DNA from: Eubacteriales Family XIII. Incertae Sedis bacterium
GTDB taxonomy: Bacteria; Bacillota; Clostridia; Peptostreptococcales; Anaerovoracaceae
Direction: 5' to 3'
DNA: 33,993 nt
Assembly (NCBI GenBank): GCA_031264295.1
Contig: JAISED010000067.1
Coordinates: 1-33,993, forward strand
Positions within the stretch are counted from its first letter, which is position 1; the number at the start of each line of letters is the position of its first letter. Both the position numbers and the translations under genes were made by a program. Positions 1 to 9,700 of this stretch are shown piece by piece. The notes beneath the pieces are model-generated. The model was given only the letters and a program-made list of their open reading frames with translations. It searched no databases and was not told the origin of the DNA.

Positions 1-45
1 TCTCATATTCTGGAAAACGAGTCCAGCCTTTTGAGAATATTTTCG

Positions 46-75
46 AAAAAAAAGAAGCCTTTCGGCTTCTTCGTT
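46..75 (-). terminator. Intrinsic terminator, stronger on the minus strand
   Basis: An 8-bp stem (52-59 with 64-71) closes a four-base loop. Read on the minus strand it is a GAAA tetraloop hairpin followed by a run of eight T, a textbook intrinsic terminator. Read on the plus strand the T-tract is poor (TTCGTTAATT), but it could still end a gene lying to the left of the window. No gene on the minus strand points into it from 75-227. Bases 1-41 also hold a nested hairpin (ATATTCT at 5-11 with AGAATAT at 35-41). Confidence 0.7.
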
Positions 76-157
76 AATTGCGCTGCTTATTAAGGGGTAC
101 CTACCTCTGAATAGACACCGAATTTTCTGATTTTTCTGTGATCTATGCGTTTTTCAG

Positions 158-186
158 TTGACAATGTGTACGGTGTGGTGTATTAT
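158..186 (+). promoter_or_regulatory. Sigma-A promoter of gltBD
   Basis: A consensus -35 box TTGACA (158-163), a 17-base spacer and a -10 box TATTAT (181-186) lie just upstream of gltB. Transcription should start near 193, giving a leader of about 35 bases that contains the AAGGAG ribosome binding site at 214-219. Confidence 0.8.
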
Positions 187-227
187 GGTTAAAATTATAG
201 TACCCCCCTTTTTAAGGAGTAATGTAA

Positions 228-3200
228 ATGTCTTATATTGGATTGCCGCCCAAACAGGGGCTTTATGATCCTGCTTTTGAGCATGACGCTTGCGGAATAG
301 GATTACTTGTAAATGTAAACGGTGAACGTTCTCATAAGCTCGTTGACGATGCCATCGAAGTGCTGAAAAATATGAAACACCGCGGCGGTGTTGGCAGCGA
401 GCCTGAAACCGGCGACGGCGCCGGTATTCTCCTTCAGATACCGCACGAATTCATGCTTAGGGTAAGCGCAAACGAGAATATCGCATTGCCGGGGGCGGGC
501 GAGTATGGCGTCGCCATGATGTTCCTGTCGCCTGACGCCGCAAGATGCGAAAAAACCGTCTCGATATTTTGCGATATTGTCCATGATGAAGGGATGGAGG
601 TGCTCGGCGCCCGCGTTGTTCCCGTCAATGCCGCGAGCACAGGCAGGACGGCCGCTGAGGTGCGCCCCGGTATCAGACAGATATTCATCAAAAAACCCGA
701 CAATGCCACAGAGGCCGATTTTGAGCGCGCCCTCTACATCGTATCCCGGCTGGCACGTGCCAAAATACGTCAAAATCCCAACGAACCCGACCTTTATTTC
801 TATCTGACCAGCATATCATGCAGAACGATAGTATATAAAGGCATGCTGCTTCCCAGCCAGCTTTCGTCCTTCTATCTCGACCTCAAGGACTCACAGCTTG
901 ATTCCGCCATAGCGGTGGTTCACTCACGCTTCTCCACCAATACCTTCCCCAGCTGGGAACGGGCGCATCCCATACATTACCTCGCCCACAACGGCGAAAT
1001 AAACACGATCCGCGGCAATGTGAACTGGGCGAAGGCGCGCGAGGCCATGCTCAGATCCGAAAGGTTCGGCGATGATCTCCACAAGATCTTGCCTGTCGTC
1101 AATGAAGACGGCAGCGATTCCGCTATGTTGGACGATTTCTTAAAGCTTCTCGTACATTCGGGACTCAGCCTGCCTGAAGCGATGATGATGACCATTCCCG
1201 AGCCGTGGCGCGGTAGGAGCGACATGACGCCTGAGAAGCGCGCTTATTACGAATATATGAGCTGCCTGCTTGAACCCTGGGACGGTCCGGCTGCCATCGT
1301 TTTCACTGACGGCAAGGTGGCGGGCGCCACATTGGATCGCAACGGTCTGAGACCCGCCCGTTACTACCTGACGAAAGACGGCTATCTCATACTTGCCAGC
1401 GAAGCGGGCGTATTACCCATTCCTTCTGAAGACATAGTGAAGAAAGACCGCCTCCATCCCGGCCGTATGCTTCTTATCGACACCGAGGCAAAACGCGTCA
1501 TAGAAGACGAAGAACTCAAGGAAACGGTCGCGGCCGCCAAGCCCTACAGAAAATGGCTTGATGAAAATCTCCTTGAGCTTAACGAACTGCCGCCCGGGGA
1601 TCCGCAGGGCGAAACATGGCGGGACTTGATAAATAAAAAGAAATTGCGGAGCGTTGAGCATCCGCATGAACAGGCATTGCTTAAAGACCTGATCGGTCTT
1701 GAACTGATCATGGCGAACAAAGAAAATACCTACGATTACCTGCCTTTATTGCAGGAGCAGAAGGTATTCGGTTACACATGGGAAGATTTAACGCTGACAC
1801 TGACGACGCTGGCTGACAACGCTGAGGATCCGATATCCTCCATGGGCATAGACACGCCCTTGGCGGTGTTGTCCAACCGTCCCCAACTTCTTTATAACTA
1901 TTTCAAGCAGTTGTTCGCTCAGGTCACGAATCCCCCCCTGGACGCCATACGCGAGCATATTGTCACTTCTTCGGACGTGCAGTTCGGCAGCGAGGGCAAC
2001 TTGCTTGAGCCGACCGCGGAAAACTGCCGCATGATCCGGCATTCTACCCCTGTGCTGTCTGTAGAAGAGCTTTCAAAGCTGCGCGGGATAAAAACCGACG
2101 GTTTCGGCTGCATCACCCTGCCCATTCTCTTCAATTCCCGTGAGAAGGATGGTCTGCGGAAGGCGCTTGATGATTTATTCTTCGCGGCCGACGTCGCTAC
2201 AGACAGCGGATACAATATTATTATACTGTCGGATAAGGGCGCGGGGGAATACAAGATACCCATACCGGCTCTTCTTGCGGTGTCCGGGCTCCACCATCAC
2301 ATGGTCAGAAACGGCGCCCGCACCCGCGTCAGCATCGTAGCCGAGGCCGGCGACGCCCGCGAGGCGCATCACATGGCGCTTCTGATAGGCTACGGCGCGA
2401 ACGCCGTATGCCCGTGGCTGGCGTACAGATCCCTGGAACAGCTGGCTTCCGAGGGCAGATTACAGGTTGACGCCGATCAGGCGAAATACAATTATCGTAA
2501 GTCTATGAGCAAGACGATTGTGAAAATAATGTCAAAGATGGGCATATCGACGGTGCGCAGTTATCACGGAGCGCAGATCTTTGAAGCCCTCGGCGTGAGC
2601 AATCAAGTGATCGACAAGTATTTCACGGGCACAATCTCGCGTATAGGCGGCATTACGCTGAAGGAGATAGAACAGGAATCCCGACAACGCCACGCCGCGG
2701 CTTTCGATGCCGTCACGAAGAACGAAGCTCTCGATCCCGGCGGTGATTATAAGTGGCGCAGAAACGGTGAATATCACCTCTTCAATCCTGAAAATATATT
2801 CTATTTGCAACAATCCTGCCGTACCGGAAATTACGGCATGTTCAAGACCTTTTCATCCTGCGTGAATAAGCGCAGCACAGAGCTTAAGAATATACGCGGA
2901 CTTCTCAAGATCATCCTGGCGGATAAACCCATACCTATAGATTCTGTAGAGCCTGTAGAGCGCATCCTCAAGCGTTTCAAGACGGGCGCCATGTCATACG
3001 GCTCCATCAGCCAGAACGCTCACGAATGTATGGCGATAGCGATGAACCGCATCGGCGGCAAGAGCAACACCGGCGAAGGCGGCGAAAACCCCGAGCGTTT
3101 CATACCTGACGCCGGCGGCGCAAGCCGTTCCAGCGCTATAAAGCAGGTTGCCTCAGCCAGATTCGGCGTGTCCATACATTATCTTAACAATGCAGTCGAG

Positions 3201-4946
3201 ATTCAGATAAAAATGGCGCAGGGCGCTAAACCCGGCGAGGGCGGACACCTCCCCGGCAACAAGGTTTACCCTTGGATCGCCAAGTCGCGCAACTCCACCC
3301 CCGGTGTGGAGTTGATATCTCCGCCTCCGCACCATGACATATACTCCATCGAGGATTTGGCTCAGCTCATACGCGATCTGAAAAGTGCGAATCGCAACGC
3401 CCGTATCAGCGTAAAGCTGGTTTCCGAGGCCGGCGTGGGTACGGTAGCCGTCGGCGTGGCCAAGGGACTCGCTGATGTGATCGTCGTCAGCGGTTATGAC
3501 GGCGGCACAGGCGCCGCGCCGCGCACGAGCATACGCCATGCGGGATTGCCGTGGGAACTGGGCGTAGCTGAGGCTCACCAGAGTCTGCTTATAAGCGAAA
3601 TGCGCGACCGCGTCGTGCTGGAAACCGACGGAAAATTACTGACCGGACGCGACATCATCATCGCCGCTCTCCTCGGCGCGGAGGAATTCGCCTTCGCCAC
3701 CGCCCCCCTTGTGGTCATGGGCTGTGATATGATGCGCGTATGTAATCTGGATACATGTCCCGTGGGCATAGCGACTCAAAACCCCGAATTGTGCAAGAAA
3801 TTCTACGGAAAGCCCGAATATATCGTAAATCTCATGCGTTTTCTCGCCCAGGAGACCCGCGAGTGGATGGCGCGTATAGGCGTCCGCAGTTTCAATGATC
3901 TTGTGGGTCATGTGGAACTGCTGAAGCAGGCGGATATCGACATCAACGATAAGGCCTCCACGGTGGATCTCTCCGGGCTTTTGTACCAGCCGAAGGCGGT
4001 TGACTACGCGGGGGCGCGGTATTTCACTAAACCCCAGGATCACGCTCTGGGCGTAACTGTGGACAAGAACACCCTTCTGTCCCTCTGCCGCCCGGCCATT
4101 GAGCATAGGGGCGTCAAGGCGAGTTATCACTTGCCGCTGAACAATAAGAACCGCACCGTAGGATGCATGCTGTCCAGTGAGATAGTAAGGAGACACGGCG
4201 CGGAGGGTCTGCCCGACGCGAGTATCCGGCTGCGCTTCGACGGTTCCGCAGGTCAAAGCTTCGGCGCTTTCCTCATCAAGGGCGTGGAGCTTGAGCTTCA
4301 CGGCGACTCCAACGACCATGTTGGCAAGGGTCTTTCAGGCGGGCGCATTATCGTAAGACCTCCGGAAAACGCGGTCTTCGACCCCGGCGAAAATATAATC
4401 ATAGGCAATGTGGCTCTCTACGGGGCGACCGGTGGGGAGGCTTATATAAGAGGTGTCGCGGGAGAACGCTTCGGCGTCCGCAACAGCGGCGCTTCGGCGG
4501 TGGTAGAAGGCGTCGGCGATCATGGCTGCGAATACATGACCGGAGGCTGTGTTGTGATACTCGGACGAACCGGGCGCAATTTCGCGGCCGGCATGTCGGG
4601 CGGCATAGCCTTCGTCTGGGACGTCGACAAGGCATTTAAAGAAAAATGCAATATGTCCATGGTAAGTCTCAGCGCGGTTGATAAGCAGGATCTGATCAAG
4701 CTCAAAGAAATGCTTGAGAAGCATCTTGCATACACCGGCAGCGGCAGAGCGCGCACTATACTGGAAAATTTCGCTCAGGAAGCGAAATCCTTTGTGAAGG
4801 TGATCCCTAACGATTACAAGAAGGTGTTGGACGCTTTGGACGACGCTAGGGCGCAGAAACTCCCCGCTGACGAACATATGCTTTACGCATTTAATAAGGT
4901 AGTTTCCGCAGCCCCCGGCGGCGGAAACGTACTGGACGCCGGCTGA
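228..4946 (+). CDS. gltB: Glutamate synthase (NADPH), large (alpha) subunit
   Basis: The large subunit of glutamate synthase releases ammonia from glutamine and adds it to 2-oxoglutarate, giving two glutamates; it works in the cytoplasm with GltD. The 1572-residue length is usual for the family. Cys22 in HDACGIG is the expected catalytic N-terminal cysteine of the class II glutaminase domain, so residues 1-21 are probably a cleaved propeptide. The order is glutaminase (about 22-430), central domain, FMN-binding synthase domain (about 850-1230) and the C-terminal GXGXG beta-helix (about 1300-1500). Cys1166, Cys1172 and Cys1177 (CX5CX4C) are the ligands of the 3Fe-4S cluster. The start is fixed by AAGGAG at 214-219, eight bases upstream of the ATG. 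It is followed by gltD in the same orientation, 78 bases downstream. Long open frames on the opposite strand are shadows. Confidence 0.97.
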   Translation: MSYIGLPPKQGLYDPAFEHDACGIGLLVNVNGERSHKLVDDAIEVLKNMKHRGGVGSEPETGDGAGILLQIPHEFMLRVSANENIALPGAGEYGVAMMFLSPDAARCEKTVSIFCDIVHDEGMEVLGARVVPVNAASTGRTAAEVRPGIRQIFIKKPDNATEADFERALYIVSRLARAKIRQNPNEPDLYFYLTSISCRTIVYKGMLLPSQLSSFYLDLKDSQLDSAIAVVHSRFSTNTFPSWERAHPIHYLAHNGEINTIRGNVNWAKAREAMLRSERFGDDLHKILPVVNEDGSDSAMLDDFLKLLVHSGLSLPEAMMMTIPEPWRGRSDMTPEKRAYYEYMSCLLEPWDGPAAIVFTDGKVAGATLDRNGLRPARYYLTKDGYLILASEAGVLPIPSEDIVKKDRLHPGRMLLIDTEAKRVIEDEELKETVAAAKPYRKWLDENLLELNELPPGDPQGETWRDLINKKKLRSVEHPHEQALLKDLIGLELIMANKENTYDYLPLLQEQKVFGYTWEDLTLTLTTLADNAEDPISSMGIDTPLAVLSNRPQLLYNYFKQLFAQVTNPPLDAIREHIVTSSDVQFGSEGNLLEPTAENCRMIRHSTPVLSVEELSKLRGIKTDGFGCITLPILFNSREKDGLRKALDDLFFAADVATDSGYNIIILSDKGAGEYKIPIPALLAVSGLHHHMVRNGARTRVSIVAEAGDAREAHHMALLIGYGANAVCPWLAYRSLEQLASEGRLQVDADQAKYNYRKSMSKTIVKIMSKMGISTVRSYHGAQIFEALGVSNQVIDKYFTGTISRIGGITLKEIEQESRQRHAAAFDAVTKNEALDPGGDYKWRRNGEYHLFNPENIFYLQQSCRTGNYGMFKTFSSCVNKRSTELKNIRGLLKIILADKPIPIDSVEPVERILKRFKTGAMSYGSISQNAHECMAIAMNRIGGKSNTGEGGENPERFIPDAGGASRSSAIKQVASARFGVSIHYLNNAVEIQIKMAQGAKPGEGGHLPGNKVYPWIAKSRNSTPGVELISPPPHHDIYSIEDLAQLIRDLKSANRNARISVKLVSEAGVGTVAVGVAKGLADVIVVSGYDGGTGAAPRTSIRHAGLPWELGVAEAHQSLLISEMRDRVVLETDGKLLTGRDIIIAALLGAEEFAFATAPLVVMGCDMMRVCNLDTCPVGIATQNPELCKKFYGKPEYIVNLMRFLAQETREWMARIGVRSFNDLVGHVELLKQADIDINDKASTVDLSGLLYQPKAVDYAGARYFTKPQDHALGVTVDKNTLLSLCRPAIEHRGVKASYHLPLNNKNRTVGCMLSSEIVRRHGAEGLPDASIRLRFDGSAGQSFGAFLIKGVELELHGDSNDHVGKGLSGGRIIVRPPENAVFDPGENIIIGNVALYGATGGEAYIRGVAGERFGVRNSGASAVVEGVGDHGCEYMTGGCVVILGRTGRNFAAGMSGGIAFVWDVDKAFKEKCNMSMVSLSAVDKQDLIKLKEMLEKHLAYTGSGRARTILENFAQEAKSFVKVIPNDYKKVLDALDDARAQKLPADEHMLYAFNKVVSAAPGGGNVLDAG

Positions 4947-4991
4947 CTGTCCGGCGCGGAATCACACTATGGTTTAGACTGAGTTCAGTAT

Positions 4992-5017
4992 AAACCGCCT
5001 CACGGCGGTTTCGGGAG
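4992..5017 (+). promoter_or_regulatory. Intercistronic hairpin next to the gltD ribosome binding site
   Basis: A perfect 8-bp stem (AAACCGCC at 4992-4999 with GGCGGTTT at 5004-5011, loop TCAC) ends directly against the gltD ribosome binding site CGGGAG (5012-5017). It has no T-tract, so it is not a standard terminator. It may protect the mRNA end or tune the GltB:GltD ratio. That function is inferred. Confidence 0.55.
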
Positions 5018-5024
5018 ATGTAAA

Positions 5025-6485
5025 ATGGGTAAACCAACTGGATTTTTAGAATATGAACGTTTAGATACGGGACATCGCCTCGTCGCGGACAGGATCAAGG
5101 ATTATGATGAATTCATTCTGCCGCAAAACGCCGACGCGCTGCGTCTTCAAGGCGCGAGATGCATGGACTGCGGCGTCCCCTACTGTCACGCAGGCTTTGT
5201 AGCTGAAGGATTGTCGATAGGCTGTCCTTTATGCAACCTCATACCCGAAATAAATGACCTCGTATATAAGGGCGACACAGAGGAAGCCTACGCGCGGATG
5301 TCGAAATATCATCCGTTCCCCGAATTCACAAGCCGTGTTTGCCCGGCTCTCTGCGAAGGTTCATGTACGCTGGGAGAACATGAGCTGCCTGTAACTATAA
5401 AAGAAATCGAACGCTTTGTGATCGACGAAATGAGTCATTCAGGAAAGATAAAACCACGTGTCCCCGGCATACGCACGGGCAAGCGCGTCGCCGTAGTGGG
5501 CGCGGGTCCCTCCGGTCTGGCTTGCGCCGACCTCTTGAATCAACTTGGCAGCAAGGTGACGGTTTTCGAGCGCGCCGATCGCCCCGGCGGTCTGCTCATG
5601 TACGGAATACCTAATATGAAGCTGAATAAGAACATAGTCCTTGACCGTACCGAGCGCATGGAAGAAGAGGGTATCGAATTCATTCTATCCGCTGAAATCG
5701 GCAAAGACTATCCCGTTTTGGCTCTTATGAAAGAATACGACGCCATTGTGTTATGCGCCGGCGCGACCGTGGAACGGCTTATTGACGTTCCCGGCAAAGA
5801 ACTTGACGGTATTGCGACAGCGATCACCTTTCTCACAGGCGCGACTAAAGAACTACTGGATGGACGCGTCAGTGAAATAAACGCCCGCGGCAAGAACGTC
5901 GTCGTCATAGGCGGCGGCGATACCGGTACTGATTGCGTCGCCACATCGGTGAGGCAGGGCGCGAAAAGCGTGACTCAACTGGAGATCATGCCTTCTCCGC
6001 CCAAAACACGCGCTCCAGGCAACCCTTGGCCCTTATGGCCGAAGGTGCATAAGACGGACTACGGACAACAAGAGGCGATTGAACTCTTCGGGTCAGACCC
6101 GCGGGAATATCTCACCACTGTGAAGGAGATCACCGGCGATGAATCCGGCCGGGTTACAGGCGTGAAAACCGTTGAAGTAGAATGGAAACATCAAAACGGC
6201 AGACTCATACCCGCCGAAAGAGCAGGCACTGAAAAGACAAGGGCGGCGGATCTCGTCCTTACCGCCATGGGGTTCACCGGTCCGGAAAGAACGCTTATCG
6301 ATCAGCTTGAGCTGAAAACAGACGCCCGCAGCAATGTACGCACAGAAGCAGACTCCCACAAAAGCAGTCTGCTTCCGGTATTCGCCGCCGGCGATATGCG
6401 CCGCGGCCCCAGCCTTGTAGTGTGGGCTATAAACGAAGGCCGCCGGGCAGCGCGTCAATGCCATGAATATCTTCATACGAGATAA
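5025..6485 (+). CDS. gltD: Glutamate synthase (NADPH), small (beta) subunit
   Basis: This subunit oxidises NADPH on FAD and passes electrons through iron-sulfur clusters to the FMN and 3Fe-4S centre of GltB. At 486 residues it has the normal length. The N-terminal cluster domain is complete, with Cys46, Cys49, Cys54, Cys67, Cys70, Cys106, Cys110 and Cys114 visible. The FAD motif VVGAGPSG lies at about 157-164 and the NADPH motif GGGDTG at 296-301. The C-terminal FAD contact AAGDMRRGPSLVVWAI is present. Translation starts from ATG behind CGGGAG. It is the second gene of the gltBD operon. No T-tract terminator is apparent between its stop and the converging regulator gene. Confidence 0.96.
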   Translation: MGKPTGFLEYERLDTGHRLVADRIKDYDEFILPQNADALRLQGARCMDCGVPYCHAGFVAEGLSIGCPLCNLIPEINDLVYKGDTEEAYARMSKYHPFPEFTSRVCPALCEGSCTLGEHELPVTIKEIERFVIDEMSHSGKIKPRVPGIRTGKRVAVVGAGPSGLACADLLNQLGSKVTVFERADRPGGLLMYGIPNMKLNKNIVLDRTERMEEEGIEFILSAEIGKDYPVLALMKEYDAIVLCAGATVERLIDVPGKELDGIATAITFLTGATKELLDGRVSEINARGKNVVVIGGGDTGTDCVATSVRQGAKSVTQLEIMPSPPKTRAPGNPWPLWPKVHKTDYGQQEAIELFGSDPREYLTTVKEITGDESGRVTGVKTVEVEWKHQNGRLIPAERAGTEKTRAADLVLTAMGFTGPERTLIDQLELKTDARSNVRTEADSHKSSLLPVFAAGDMRRGPSLVVWAINEGRRAARQCHEYLHTR

Positions 6486-6572
6486 ACAGAGCGGCTCGCG
6501 ATCGTTCTGTCGCGGCGGCGCCTTGCCCTCGGCGATCGACCTCATGGCCGTTCCGCCTGTTTGCGTTCCATC

Positions 6573-7799
6573 TCACCCCGAATGCGCCTTCCTGTACTCC
6601 CGCGGTGTCACCCCATGGATCTTCTTGAAGACCTTGGAGAAATAGCTCTGATCATCAAAACCCGAACGTTCTGAAATGTCATAGAGCGGCGCCGCCGTGT
6701 TCGCCAGCATCTCACAGCTCTTCGCGATGCGCACCCTGTTCAGATACTCTGTGAACGTCATGCCGGTCTTCTGTTTGAAAAGCGCGGACAAGTACGTAGG
6801 GCTGGTGTGAATACTCGCGGCTATGCCCCTGAGCGAAATCTTGTCCCCATAATGCTCCCTGATGTTCTGAATGACAAGCCTCACAAACGGCGATCGGATC
6901 GAATAAAGTTCGCACATGTACGCGTGGGCTATATTTTCGACGAGCATGGCCGCGCGAAGAGACGTCTCCGACACACTACTCGATCGATTTAAGCCATCCA
7001 TGAGAACCACGCACGCATCCTCATCCCAAGCATTTACGCCGTTACGCCCCCTCGCCCTGCTGAACAGGGCGCCGCATACGCCCGCCAACTTCATCTTAAC
7101 ATACGCGCTGTCGCCGTAACCGGCCTTCGAAACCTCATGAATATAATCCCGTAATACCTCCACGCTCTTTTTGATATCTCCCGATATCACATGCTGAACG
7201 AGCTTGCTCTCCGACTCACGCAGATGATTCATATCAGCCCCCGCATACTTGGCAAGTTGGGGAAACTCCGATAGAACGCATGATTCCCCCTGCTCTTCAA
7301 TATCCGATGTCGTTTGTTCAGAAACAATGGCTCCTGACAGACATTTGCCGAACAAATCAGTTATATGCCCAATATCCGCAGGTTTGAATTGCTTCAGCTG
7401 TTGAAGCCCTCGAACGATGTCGACAAAAATACCTCCCTGAATATTGTTGAGCGCAAATATATTCTCCACTATCTCCTCACGAAGACTACCGGCAATGAAA
7501 GGTCCGGCAATAAAACACCCTTGCGTTTTGCCTCCTACATTTAAAGGAAGCGCAATCTTCATAAGCCCCGCCAAGCATGTAAATAAATAAGGCTTACTGA
7601 TCTGCGAGGCAAGCTTTATGGAAGATGAAAGATTCATTCTGCACTCACTGCCTGCCTGCCGATAAATATCAAAGATGCCGCAAAATTTACAAGCGTCGGC
7701 GCACTCCCACACAATATTCCCATCATTGTCAAAAAATGTGACAGCTATCCCTGAAACTGCCGAAAAGGACCGGATCACGTTTTCGATTTGGTTTTCCAA
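6573..7799 (-). CDS. AraC-family regulator with N-terminal PocR sensor domain
   Basis: A predicted transcription factor of 408 residues. Residues 1 to about 165 resemble the PocR ligand-binding domain, with cysteines at 40, 53 and 75 (SECRMN, LFTCLAGL) placed as in that family. The last 95 residues are a double helix-turn-helix AraC domain (SLRGIAASIHTSPTYLSALF, then ISERSGFDDQSYFSKVFKK). PocR domains are known or predicted to bind small metabolites; the ligand here is unknown. It converges on gltD, so any link to gltBD is not shown by the layout. The start is uncertain. The frame opens at a TTG without a good ribosome binding site. A strong GGGAGG lies about 50 bases further upstream in the same open frame, with no standard start codon close behind it. 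Confidence 0.85.
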   Translation of the reverse strand: MENQIENVIRSFSAVSGIAVTFFDNDGNIVWECADACKFCGIFDIYRQAGSECRMNLSSSIKLASQISKPYLFTCLAGLMKIALPLNVGGKTQGCFIAGPFIAGSLREEIVENIFALNNIQGGIFVDIVRGLQQLKQFKPADIGHITDLFGKCLSGAIVSEQTTSDIEEQGESCVLSEFPQLAKYAGADMNHLRESESKLVQHVISGDIKKSVEVLRDYIHEVSKAGYGDSAYVKMKLAGVCGALFSRARGRNGVNAWDEDACVVLMDGLNRSSSVSETSLRAAMLVENIAHAYMCELYSIRSPFVRLVIQNIREHYGDKISLRGIAASIHTSPTYLSALFKQKTGMTFTEYLNRVRIAKSCEMLANTAAPLYDISERSGFDDQSYFSKVFKKIHGVTPREYRKAHSG

Positions 7800-8266
7800 A
7801 TGTCTGTCCGCCGCGCCCGCGCCCGGAAAAGAAAAATTCCCTATTTGTTTTCCCTCCCTTTTGAATCTGTCAAATAACTTTGTTACGACTGCTAAATCTC
7901 GCGCAATCCACCGTCATGCTGAACTCATTTTAAACTATAGCCGCCTACGCGTTCTTCTTCACATCCATCTTGCTTGTGTTCCAAACTGAATGCAGCATTA
8001 GGCGCAGCCGTGCCTGCTATAGGGGGGCATTGCCGACTCTGGTGAAGACGCGTTATACGCACGCTGTCCTTCGGTGCGGTCGGTGTTTGACACGGGTGGT
8101 ATAATCCAAACAGCTTATATAATATTACTATAAAAATTTCTACATATCAAGGTGTTATTAGGCATTATCGTATATTAATTATAAAAATACTTAAATATCT
8201 TATATAAATATAGCCTTATATCTGTTACGATATGACATTGACCAAGTTAGTATACTTTAGTCAAGT
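7800..8266. other. AT-rich intergenic region without a recognised gene
   Basis: Between the regulator and the terminator at 8267 there is no convincing open frame. The part nearest the regulator (7800-7900) holds its leader, including a GGGAGG. Bases from about 8100 to 8260 are very AT-rich, unlike the GC-rich flanks. A TTTGACA and a TATAAT near 8090-8105 are only seven bases apart and do not make a promoter. Confidence 0.5.
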
Positions 8267-8305
8267 AAAAACTCTCTGAAAATACCGAAATTTCAGAGAG
8301 TTTTT
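8267..8305. terminator. Perfect 15-bp bidirectional terminator
   Basis: AAAAACTCTCTGAAA at 8267-8281 is the exact reverse complement of 8291-8305, with a nine-base loop. Each strand ends the stem with five T. It lies 36 bases beyond the stop of the HipA-like gene and should end that transcript. Confidence 0.88.
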
Positions 8306-8341
8306 ACGCTTTATTATGTGCCCGCACACAGGCAGTTATGT

Positions 8342-9601
8342 TTAGTACTTAAGTGAAAAGGCCGGCCGCATATATTCCGCCGCACCCCTGCTTAATCCAT
8401 AGCTCTCTGCAATTCCGCTCCAGTGTTTTTGTACTGTTTTGCAGATATCCGCGGAGATTTTTTCGGCCTCATCTTTAGCGACTTCGAAGTATTCAGAAAC
8501 CTCTATTGCCAATGCCAAGTCGATGCTGTTGTCATACTCGCTTACATTGAGCGATAGACTGTCGCCATATGGAATGGGGTTCACATCAAATAAGGGCGAG
8601 AGCCGCCAACCGAATGGCGTCAGAATAAAGCCGTGATTGCGAAGATGGTCGTCGGTATTGGAAACGGCCATATTAAAGACAAGCCGTTTCCATAATTCCA
8701 TCAGATCTCGCTTTGGTTCTGCGCCATTTGCTCTGATATAGTCTGCTAAGTCGATATAGCTTACTCCGTCTGCCGCAGATGCGCCGTCCGTTTTTCCAAG
8801 TAGAGTCATGGCGGAGGCGAAGTGTATGCGCCTGCTGCCATCCCTGTCAAATCGTTTGACAATAAATGTACTGCCGGTTTTCGAGAAGGTTTCGAGCTTT
8901 GATTCGGGTACATTCAATGAACAAAGCCTCGCTAGATCATGTACAACCTTTTCCCATGCTCCGCTGTTGTATTCATCGTGCTTTGAGGGGAATTTTGCAA
9001 TCCATAAAGCGCCGTCAGCCGCCTGCACAGTCGCTTTTGGCCTTGCGCCGCCAAGTGATGAACCGGGCGCTAAGAGCTCCAGCAGCCACTTTTCTTCAAG
9101 CCCGCTATCATCATTTTCAAAGGCAATGGAAGCATTTTCCAAGGTTCGAAGACTAATCCACGGAGGAGTAGCGAAGGCTTTCTCATTAGAAAGAAACGCA
9201 CCGCCTTCTTCAACGCAGAAACGAAGTGCACCCATGCGAGACGCATCGTGTACCCCAAGTAGGAAATCGCTCTCTGTCAACTTGCGGGGCTTGCGCTCTT
9301 CTTTTTTGGCATTGATGGCCTCCCTGCGCTTCATTAGAAGCCGCCCCCATCTGTCGGGGCACGAGTCTGAGAACAGACCAAACAAGCCCTTGTCAAGCGG
9401 CGCGTACTGCCGTCCTCTATAGCGAGAAATATCAGGGTCAAGGGGGTAAGCACTCTCCAAAGCGTTTAACCACTCATCAGCATATTCGAAGGAGAAGCTC
9501 TCTTGACCTCTGATAAACGAAATGTGCAGTCTGCCAATGAGCGATGGCGTCTCGCCTCGCCAGTTCTCATATACAAATACGATCTTTTCAGATTGAATCA
9601 T
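8342..9601 (-). CDS. HipA-family serine/threonine kinase (toxin-type), no HipB partner
   Basis: A 419-residue protein with the HipA fold. The Gly-rich ATP-loop segment SSLGGARPKA is at 181-190, the catalytic loop NTDDHLRN at 315-322 (Asp317 and Asn322 spaced as the HipA catalytic Asp and Asn) and the metal-binding SPLFDVNP at about 335-342. HipA kinases phosphorylate translation-related targets such as glutamyl-tRNA synthetase and cause growth arrest; the target here is unknown. The gene looks intact. The usual antitoxin HipB, a small helix-turn-helix protein encoded just upstream, is absent: only about 100 bases separate this start from the end of nrdG. The ATG has an AAAGG ribosome binding site. 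A perfect terminator follows the stop. Confidence 0.85.
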   Translation of the reverse strand: MIQSEKIVFVYENWRGETPSLIGRLHISFIRGQESFSFEYADEWLNALESAYPLDPDISRYRGRQYAPLDKGLFGLFSDSCPDRWGRLLMKRREAINAKKEERKPRKLTESDFLLGVHDASRMGALRFCVEEGGAFLSNEKAFATPPWISLRTLENASIAFENDDSGLEEKWLLELLAPGSSLGGARPKATVQAADGALWIAKFPSKHDEYNSGAWEKVVHDLARLCSLNVPESKLETFSKTGSTFIVKRFDRDGSRRIHFASAMTLLGKTDGASAADGVSYIDLADYIRANGAEPKRDLMELWKRLVFNMAVSNTDDHLRNHGFILTPFGWRLSPLFDVNPIPYGDSLSLNVSEYDNSIDLALAIEVSEYFEVAKDEAEKISADICKTVQKHWSGIAESYGLSRGAAEYMRPAFSLKY

Positions 9602-9700
9602 TATAACTACCTTTTGTTCTTATATTTTATATCCATTTGGGGCGCCGGATATCGGTTCAGGCCTTAGCCGTAGTTGCGCAGATTCCTTCCCGCAAGCCGT

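Noticed and set aside
3153..4319. Several long minus-strand frames inside gltB
   Set aside because: gltB is certain in the other strand; these have no recognisable domains or ribosome binding sites.
8085..8110. Promoter made of TTTGACA and TATAAT
   Set aside because: The boxes are seven bases apart, far short of the 16-18 needed.
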